DNA of 64,000 nt from Oxytricha trifallax (taxonomy: Eukaryota; Ciliophora; Spirotrichea; Sporadotrichida; Oxytrichidae), in assembly GCA_000711775.1 (NCBI GenBank), contig ARYC01000137.1:1-64000 (forward strand), in the 5' to 3' direction. Below, in pieces: positions 25,279 through 35,600 of the stretch (its first letter is position 1; each line of letters starts with the position of its first letter). The notes beneath the pieces were generated by a model, which was given only the letters and a program-made list of their open reading frames with translations, did not search any database and was not told the origin of the DNA. The position numbers and the translations under genes were made by a program.

Positions 25279-25639
25279 ATTTTATTATTATTTTTGTTCC
25301 ATTAAATTAATTATTATATTTATTTGTCTGTATTTTCAATTTGCAAGCTATTCCAGGAAGTTGAAATATAAATTGTAAACTTTTTTAAAGTTAAAAATCT
25401 TGAGAAAAAATTAGGGAAATTATTAAACAATTAATTTCAATAAAATATTTATAGGAGTATATAAGCTTTTAATTCTTTTCATAAATTTTATTATTTAATG
25501 TTTATCATCTTCTCATTTTAAGGTTATTGCGACAATTCATAGTAAAAATCAAATTATTTTATGGAATAAAATGCAAACACTAGAATATTTTTATTTTAAA
25601 GAAAAAATAATTAAAATTTACAATTTATTAAAAGAATTC

Positions 25640-25880
25640 GATAATTTAACATGAAATTAATTAGAAATAATCAAAATGGAAAAATGACTGAGCAAGAGAT
25701 GCCGTATCACTCATTAAAAGTGTAAGTTAAAAAAATATTTTAATTTAATATTTTACAGGGATTGCACCTGGCAAGAGCGGTTGTGGGAACAGACAAATTC
25801 TTCACAAAGCAGCTAAGAAAAATGGTAAAGTAGTATTAAAATATGCAAATGGTTATATTGAAAAGTAATCTAGAAAGACA
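25640..25880 (+). CDS. Possible short gene or gene fragment with one intron
   Basis: ATG 25685 opens MTEQEMPYHSLK, followed by a GTAAG...ACAG intron (about 25723-25758) and an exon open for 40-50 codons in more than one frame. No family is recognised and the exon phase is ambiguous. It may be a small gene or an MDS of a gene whose remaining parts lie elsewhere. Confidence 0.25.
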
Positions 25881-26625
25881 ATTAAACGTTTTTAGATTTA
25901 CACTTTGTATATTGGCATATTCTTTTTCATTTATTATTGATTGAATTGTTGTAATCATGTATTTTCGAAATAATTTATTTTAGTAAATTCATATGCATAT
26001 CAGAAAATATTTATATAAAAATTACTGGATTAGATAACAAAACTTAAATATATAATAAAAATTGGTTATCATAACAATAAAGTATTAATTAATTCAACAC
26101 TTTTTATAATTTATTTTTAGGTTATATACATATATTAATATTTAAAAAAATTACATTTCTTCAATTCTATTTCAATATATTGCAATATTAACTTGGTAAT
26201 ATTCTTGCTATTAAATTTAATTGTTAAAATTTTGGAGCTCATTTAATTGAATAATTATTTTTACTCAAACTTTATGTAATAAAATGCATACTAACATGGT
26301 AAAGTTTATCGTAAATACACCCTTAAATTTTTATTATTATTGAGAGCAGCACTCAGAACGACTCCACTTGAAGTGCCATTTTAAGAAATTTGATATTGGG
26401 ATTGAGATTCGGTTTTTATTGAGCCACCCAGGTAATTTTCAAATGCATTGCTGCTGGTTGTCACTTAAGAATTCAATGAATTGTTGTTTTGCAGTTACTG
26501 ATGTAATTATTTTTTAATAAAGTACATATAATTTTAAATTTTAATTTCGGAATTAAAGATAAAAAGAGAGTACTTGTATCATATTTTAATAAATTGTTAT
26601 GAACGTTTAGAAAAAATAGATAAAA
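25881..26625. other. AT-rich spacer
   Basis: No convincing coding segment. A short stretch of mixed composition at 26340-26500 has no recognisable feature. Confidence 0.4.
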
Positions 26626-29600
26626 TCATCTAATTTAATGATAGTTGTTTCCGTTAGGTTATTGCTGTTTATTTTAGTTATTAGCAATATTATGACCAGG
26701 TTTCTAGCTGAAAGAACTGTTTACTAGGTTAGAGTTTGATATATTTTAGAGAGATGTATTGGTTTTATTGCTACTATTGGTCTGTTATTGTTACTATTGT
26801 CGCTGCTTTTGTTGCTATTTTTATTGGTTTTGTTGTTTTTATTTTTTACTTTAAATACCAATCAGCCTCTTGCTCATGATGCTGGATGTCAAGTCACTTT
26901 CCATGCTGTCTTCGTTTATTAAGTCCATTTCGTATGGCTGGTATTTTTACTTTACGTTGTTTATTTTAGTGTTTGGAGACATCATTACTTGTCCACCATC
27001 AATGTTATTTATAATCAGAATAATAGGGGTATTTAAATATGGTATATTGATCAAGGGAGTCACTGTAATTATCAGCTACATTATTACCAATACCACCCCC
27101 TAAACTACTGCTACTATCATCATCAAGACCCTCCCCTAAACTCTCATTGTCATCTTAATAGTCGTCTCCCATTGAGCCCACACTGTCTCCACACCCCCCA
27201 TAGGTGTTGTTGCTGCTCTTCATAATCTACTGCAGATCCATTTAAGCCAGCTTAGTAAGCCCAAAAGCCTCCTTATTATGACACCTCACATCATCCTGCA
27301 CTACCAAGCATTTCAAGTAGTAAACTAGATGTAGTAGTTCCTCATCTGCTTTGCTTGTGTAAAATGGGAGAATTGGAATGCCATTCAAAACCCCAAAACC
27401 CTTTCAGTAGTTTGATTGAGTTTTTGATTGATAAAAGTAGACTATTCACAATATTTAAAATTTAAGCTAATTTAAGTTAATTAATTAAACTATTACAAAA
27501 TACAAAATGCAGTCTTAAGTACAATCATCTACTTTGTTAGTTGAGCTAGTTTCCAAACGAGGTGTAGCATGGCCGGATGTTGTGAGGTCTTGCAAAAACC
27601 TCCAAGTTTAGCCTGTCTGGAGCCATTTGCTATATAAAATCATAAATGCATTCTGGCTTTTCTGAGTGCTTGCCAGTCTTAGAGAAGAGGACATTATCTG
27701 TTACATGGTATTTCATAATGTCAGATATACTACCTTTCTTACCAATCAAAAAGGTCTCGTTATTATGGGCAGTATACATCCCCGAGCCTTTGTGAAGCTT
27801 GGAATTAGCAGTTAGTTTTATCCATTCACCCTTCTCCACCTCGTCATACCCATGCTCTCTCAAAAATTATCTTGCTAGATCTTTCTTTTAATTTACAAAC
27901 CAGAGAATGAGTATGCCACGATCCTAGACTTTTTCGATTGGGAGTGCCAGTATCTCTGAGTCAGAGAGAGTAGGGTAGGGGACTTACTATTTTATTCTAT
28001 ATGCTGGATCCATCATCACTACTTCATACAGCCTGTTATATCTCCTGAGTACGTCTGCGGCTATATCCTCCCACATTTTCAGATCTCTGACGTCCCCGTC
28101 AAACACGACAGGATCAGTGAGTATTTTTCGCACCAAGTTTTTTGTTCTCCTCTTAATGGGGACCAGCTCATAGTTTTTCTCAACTTTTATTTGCACAATG
28201 CAGGGCCCTTAAATAAACCTTGCTTAGTTTGATCTTATTTTTGCTTTTAGATGACTTTGGTCTTGAGTTCTGTCTTTTTGCATTTCTCCTCATGCTTCTT
28301 ACAATCGTTAGTTCTAGTATGCAATTTACCACATCCCGCACATGTCTTCATTAGTACCTTCCTCTCAGCTCTGTCATTCATGGCTACGACCTTATGATAG
28401 TTTGAAATGTGAGTGCTAAGGGCTCCCAAGCTATCATGCTTCGACTTGCAGTACTGGCAGTTGAATTCTTATACAATGTCAATAAATGGAATTTGAGATT
28501 ATCTTTTCATTGTTTTTAATTTAATTTCTATAAATAAAAATAGTTTAAAAATAAATGGTCTTACCAATTCATATAATTAGTTTGAATATTTATCATCCGC
28601 AGAATTTTAGGAGAACGAAATCCTCCGCATTTATTTAGGATTATCTTATAAAAAGGGTTTATTAGTTTATGAAAATCTGAGAGCACTGACATATTTACTT
28701 TTCTATTAATTTCAAAATTATCTACAATAATAATTAGTTTTTAATAAACTACCATTTTATAAAATATAAAATTTATATTTTATTTATATTATTCAATGAA
28801 CTCTATTAAACATGGGAGGCAACAATAGAGAAAACCTTATAATTTTAAAGTTTCAAATGAGAAATTTATTTGTTAAAATCATATTATATTAAACATTTTT
28901 TCAGATACTTTAGTGATAATTTCATTTTTGAATAAAATTTCATACTTACATTTTTTATTTTAAAACAATAGTACTTCTATACTTGTACTTTATAATTATA
29001 ATTGGTTTTATATTCTGATTTATAATTTAAACACTATGGACATAGGGTCGACATTTCAGCCTATTTAGCTTTCATTTATTAATTATTACATTTTATAATT
29101 TGTATAATGTGAACATAAACTCTTAATTTGAACTATAAAAATTTTAGTAATAAAGTAAAATGCATGGTTTAATTACATTCAAAATCATAATTTTGAATAA
29201 CTTAAGATTCTGCACTTTAAAAGCTTTAAAATTAATTAAAAATTTACTTATTAAATAATAATATGCTAATAAAATAATTACTGTTTAGATATTAGTTTGG
29301 AACTTATAGTCCTTTCTTATAGAATAATAATTGAATAAATAATAAATATTTTATTTGTTTAATCTCATAAGTTTCCTTAGTACTTAAATCAATTAAGAAC
29401 TATATTAATTAAAAATATATTTCTGATCAGTAGAACTTTAATTATAATATACTGAAATTCATAGTTAAATTAATGATTCTCTTAATGAATCAAATATGAG
29501 GTCAGAAATATAAACAAAAATCAATTTATCATAATATTATTTCGATTTTCTTTAAAGACTATGGAAAACTAACTCGTGCAAGGCCATGACGCTCGAGAAC

Positions 29601-32600
29601 TAGAAAGCAAGTTTAGGTCCAAGAGTGACTGGATAAAGTTTCTAAAATTCAATAGTAAATATAGATTTTTTAAATAAATATAGAGGGGTACTTTTTGCCC
29701 CAAGATGACCATGTTACTATGAGATTTATAAAAGACTTCTTAGCTGGAGACAAAGACCTACTAAGGACTAGCAATGTTATACAACTGAACGTGCCATATT
29801 ATGAGGAACTTTCTGTCAAAAATATATTTGAACAGGTTAAGGAAGACCAAGGAATTATGAGATTCATTAATTACTACCCCGACTACTAAGTCCTCCCAGA
29901 GAGAAGATATTTCTATGGGGTGCTCTCTACCTTATGGCCAAATTATGTGCAGACACTGGTGAAACATGCTAATGCAGCGAGAAATAAAAGTGAAGACTAA
30001 GAAGAAGAGAAAGAAAAGATATACATAAGGGAAGATGTATACAAACTCCTTTAATCAGAGCCATACTTTTCCAGTAATTTTTTAGATTGAATCACAATAA
30101 TTATAGAATAAAAAGGGAAAGCTTTGTCATTACTTAAGAACAAGTCTAAACCTCGCAAGCAAAAGTAGAAGCGGAGTTACCATGAGATCTCAGCTCCATT
30201 TTAAGAGTTTAAACTATAAGAGGAGGGTGCCTTGACTAAAAGTACCCAGTCTTAGCAATAGATAATGATTCAAAGTTCAGCTAGCAAGAGGAAGCCAGAG
30301 GACGAATAAATGGAATGACTATATTGGTAACAACAAATGTGATAGTCAAAATTAGTTAGCTTGAATTAAGTTTAAATAACTTTTCATTTTCTCTAAATGC
30401 CTTTAAATAACTTTCCTAACGAGCTCCAACTCTATACATTCTATCGATTGTTATATTATGACATTGTGTTATTACTAATTTATGTTAAAGTCTTGAGAAA
30501 TCACTTTCTCCTTATAGACCTTTTTTACATAAGAAAAAATTTCTTCTATACAGTGAAACTCTGGTGAGTATGGGGCGTTAAACAAGCATGTCCACTGCTA
30601 AGCTTTGATTTAATCTTATACCGTATAACTATGGTGGGACCTGAGATTGTCCCAGAAAATAACTATGCCTTTTTGGTGGTTGAAAGCTCCCAAGTACTCA
30701 ATTATGGCTTTAGTGTCTCTCTTGCTCATTGACTTTTGTTTTATTTAGTATCCCTCCAACCCACGATCCATGCTTATGGCAACAGTCGCTGCCATAGTTT
30801 TTAGACTCAGGCCCTCCTTCTGCAAGACTTAGTTTTATCCCTTCTTGGCCCACGACTTCTTTTCTACCTTGTAAGGTTTGAAGATTATCTCGTCAATATA
30901 TATAATTTTCCGGCCATTATCAATGAGCTCAAGGAGCTTAGTAAATCTCTCATGCTTTTGTAATTGTATTTCTTATAGCTTTACAGTTTTCAAGCGATAT
31001 GTTGTTCTCATTACTTTATATCGGATCTTAAATTTTTTTACAATAGAGTTACGATGGAGTCAACCTAATTTCAGGGTACTGTCTATGGAATAATATAGTC
31101 CGAGTTTAAAGTGAATATCCTTTCCACTGCTCGAGTATCTTTGCATTTGTAAGAAACTTAATTTATTATTTGGAGAGCCCTCTATTTATTCTATAAGTAT
31201 TGCTGCCACTTAGGGAGTTAGGTGCATTATAATTTTTTAGGGTCGATTTTACCATCTTGAGAGAGACTTAGAGAGCTCAAGCTATGGCCTGCTAGGTGAA
31301 TAATGGTCTTTGAATATTGTTACAATCCCTGTGCCCATATCTAAGTAGTCTAACGCATTCTTTAAGTTTTCTTAACTGAATGAGATTGGGTTTTTTGGCA
31401 TGCCTTTTAATAAGCTTTTAATTAATAATTATATTAATTATAGAACAGTTATTATAAATCATGATTAGTGCATACTTTATTAGGGTTTTAATAGGGTTTA
31501 TGTAGGGGTTTAATGTTTAAATATTAGTATTTTAAGTGAGTATATGCGAGGTTTTGGGTCAGTATATGACAGTGAGTATATAGATTTATTGTTTAAGTTG
31601 CGATATGGATGTGATGAATATTGTGAATCACTCAAGCCTGTTCTGAATTATACGTCTATAGCAAGGCTACTCCATAAATCTCCAGCAACTGTGAGGTCTC
31701 ACTGTTTATTAGCATTGAATTTAAAGAGATAGAATCTTAACTCTAAGCCTAAACGGCCTCTAAAATTTTAGCAGCATCATATCGATTATCTAATTAATGA
31801 TAAGACTCTTAAATACTGGGCTCATTTCTCTCTAACCTAGAGAGCTGTGATGTTTCATCGCTAATTTCCTGAGCTTCATATCTCTGCTTAATCTAAAGCA
31901 AACATATATAAAAAGAATGAAATATCTTACAAGACAGTCAATCGCATAAAGAAAGTGATTGACTTTAATGTTCCATTTTATAAGACTAATTTAAATTATA
32001 AATTCGATTTAATGCAGAGGTCTTAAGAGCATAATATAAAGTTCATACACGCTGATGAGGCAGTATTCATCTTTAATACCTTCAATTCAAGGTCTTGGTA
32101 CAAGAGGTATAGTAATATAAAGTTTATGACTAAAAGGTTAAGGTTTAAACTCATGCTATTCTTGGAGGAATAAGTGAAGATAGTGGCCTCGAGACTTAAG
32201 TTATTCACCCTCTTTCTATAAAGACTGAATAATATATTAAGTTCTTGCAATAACTCAGAGATAAGTACACGGACTAAGAAATTATTCTATTCGTTGATAA
32301 CTTGTCAGTACATAAAACTAAAGACTCTAGGAAGGAATATGAAAGGCTAAATATAACACCTCTATTTAATGTTCCTTACAGCCCTTAGTTCAATGGAATT
32401 GAATTATATTGGGGGTTATTGAAAGGTCATTATAATAAATTGCTGTTCTACCATTTGATGCATGATTTAAAGATAGATACAGTCGATTTTATTAAGAGTG
32501 CTGCAAAGAGAGTCTGCGATGAGAAAGCTATAGTATGCGCAAGAGAAGGGAGATTTTGTGTATATAAATAAGTTTTAGATTTAAATGAATGAATAAGTTC

Positions 32601-35600
32601 ACATATTAAGATTGCCCGTAAAGGGATTTGGCTTCTCTTTCTTTTCTTCCTCTTAAGGCTTGCTTGGGCCTATGTTTCTTTTCTTAGTGCCAGCTCCCGC
32701 ATCTATGTTCATCTCTTCTGGCTTTTATAAATCTTTGAAGAGCCTCTTACTCAATTCATGTTTTACTTGAGACTTTCTCTCTCTGTTTAATTTGCGCTCT
32801 TTCATCAAGTATATAGCAGTACCAGGTTTTTCTATAAAGTTAGAAGACTAAGCTTACTTGAGATGAAAGGATGTTTTAAAAGTTCCTACAGCCAGGTATC
32901 ACTTATTTTAATACCTTGCTGCTCTTTTTCTTCAGGAGAGATGCTGTATCGTTTCTTGTGAGCTTCTTAAATAACTTCATTTAAGTACTCAGGTTTCAGA
33001 GTTGCAAGAACACCAAAGAAGAAGTTTCTCTCTGGCAACTTATTAAAAAGTTGCAGCTTTGATGGAAGGTAGAGAGCTACGTCCGGATTTCTCATAGCAT
33101 CGTCATATAGGTTTGTCACTGATATTTCAGGGTAGTTAGGTATCTCTATCATCCTAATTTCATTAGACTTAAAAGCTTTTTTCTCTTCACTCAGTAAGGC
33201 TTTTAAGAATGGGATTTTAGTTCCCTCCTAAGTCGGCAAGGACAATCCAACTATAATGGATTTATTAATCTTACTTAAGAACTTACCTTGCTATACCAAA
33301 TATCTATAAAAGGTCCTCTTTACTTCGATATTTTCCTATTAAATCTTGAGATTAAATTCTCTTCATTTCATCATTCATAGACTCCATCTAGCTTCCTCTT
33401 TCTAGAAATTTTAATGAAATTTAAAATTATGGATATCCATTCTAAGTTTATTAAAATCTTACTACTAAAATAGGGAGGACCTACTGGAGGTCAACCTTGA
33501 AAAGATATACGGAGAAGCATTGAAAAACTTTCTCCAAGTTTCACAGATTGATTTCCATTTTTATACAACTTTCTCCATTAAATTGCTCCTAATAATGTTT
33601 AATTATTTTAGGAGGTCCTCCAAATTAAGTTCAAACTTTATTAGAAGTTAAATTATAAGGTTAAAACTTAATTAGGAGCATATTAAATTTAAAAATCAAT
33701 AAGAACCATGACTTTTTGCATTTTTCCTATTATATATAATTTAAGCTAATATATTTAAAGCTTTGTGATTAGTTATACTTAATCTATAAAACTACTGATC
33801 TTAATAAAAAATTAATATAGTTATTTAGTATAGGTGTCGGCAAATTTTAAAAATTGCCGACGGTTGCTGGCGATTTAATTAATTTATATAATATATTAAA
33901 AATTTATCTATCAGTTTGAAGTAAGTTTAGGATTAAAAATCCCTTTTAACTATTAGAAATCCTTATGGATCTATATAAATCTATATTGAATTTTGAAAAC
34001 TAAAAATAGAATAAAACTAAGTCAAAACTTCCGTAAAAATATTATTATAGAATGTCTAAAGGGTGCTTTAGTAATTCCTTAAAGATAAGTATAAATCTAA
34101 TAGGATTTACAGAAATCAAAATGATTTTTGAATCATGATTTTAAGTATAATTAATATATTAATTCATGTATTAAATTAAATAATTTATAAATCGCCAGCA
34201 ACCGTCGGCAAATTTTTAAATTTGCCGACGCCAAGATTTATGGACTTTTTATATAATAAACATAAATTTATCACTAAAGGATTTGATCAAGATTGACTTT
34301 AATATATTATTTAAATTAATTTTAATTATATAAATAAATAAAAATGCCAATGATAATGGCTTTAATTTAATCTTTAATAACTTTACCTCCAAATTAAGTT
34401 CAAACTTGATTTGGAGGACCTCCTAGAGAAACAAAACTTCATTAGGAGTATTTCAATTTACTAAAATGTATAAATTTCTCATAAAATATGTCAACTTACA
34501 GCCTTTTATGGTTAGCTAATTTTCTTACCTCTCAGCAAAGAATCTACCAGAGTGTCTTATACTCTAATATATTAGTTTATCTAGGTAGATTTTATCATTC
34601 AATTAAAGCCATTATCATTGGCATTTTTATTTATTTATATAATTAAAATTAATTTAAATAATATATTAAATTTAATCTTGTTCAAATCCTTCAGTGATAA
34701 ATTTATGTTTTTTATATTAAAAGTCCATTAATCTTGGCGTCGGCAAATATTAAAATTTGCCGACGGTTGCTGGCGATTTTTAAAATTATTTAATTTAATA
34801 CATGAATCAATATACTAATTAAACTTAAATTCATGATTCAAAAATCATTTTGAAATCTGTAAATCCTTTTAGATTTATACTTATCTTTAAGGAATTATAA
34901 AAGCACCCTTTAGACATTCTATAATAATATTTTTACGGAAGTTTTAACTTAGTTTTATTCTATTTTAGTTTTCAAAATTCAATATAGATTTATATAGATC
35001 CATAAGGATTTCTAATAGTTAAAAGGAATTTTGAATCCTAAACTTACTTTAAACTGATAGATAAGTTTTTAATATGTTATTTAAAATAATGAAATTACCA
35101 GCAACCGTCGTCAAATTTTAAAATTTGCCGACGCCTATACTAAATAATTATATTAATTTTATATTAAGATTAGTAGATTTATAGATTAAGTATAACTAAT
35201 CACAAAGTTTTAGATATATTAGCTTAAACTATATATAATTTGAAAAATGCAAAAAGTCATGGTTCTTATATCATTATTATAATAAAATATATCAGAAAAC
35301 TAAAATGAGCGCTAACCTTTTGAGAAGAGCGGCATTACTTGGATAAAGTCAATAAAATTTATCATTCCAGCAACCAAGAAAAGTAGAGACCAGAGACGCT
35401 TGTACTCAGTGGGAGCCTACTTATGACAACTTGACCAGTCTAGCTTTGAGATTTAAATATAAGTTAAGTATGAGGTCATCAAAGAAGCTGTGCGAATTAA
35501 GGAGGAGGTTAAATAACCAGCCATAGAGCATTATTAAATACCAGCCAAAGTTGACTATTAATGCAAAGAATGCAATAAAGTTTTCCCTTACAAGTCAACT

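Larger units (their letters stand above)
33702..35270. repeat. 1.57-kb inverted repeat nested in the right TBE unit
   Basis: Left arm 33702-34368 and right arm 34601-35270 are reverse complements with few differences, around a 232-bp spacer. AAGAACCATGACTTTTTGCA at the left edge is mirrored at 35251-35270. Each arm contains a 400-bp sub-element (next entries). CCTCCAAATTAAGTTCAAAC occurs both just outside the left arm (33618) and in the spacer (34387), hinting at a rearrangement during insertion. It lies between the 22-kDa and kinase genes, where a standard TBE has a short spacer, so it is an insertion into the TBE. Confidence 0.85.

Noticed and set aside
26870..27103. 77-codon plus-strand hydrophobic frame
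   Set aside because: Antisense to the Gln/Asn-rich tail of the phosphatase gene.
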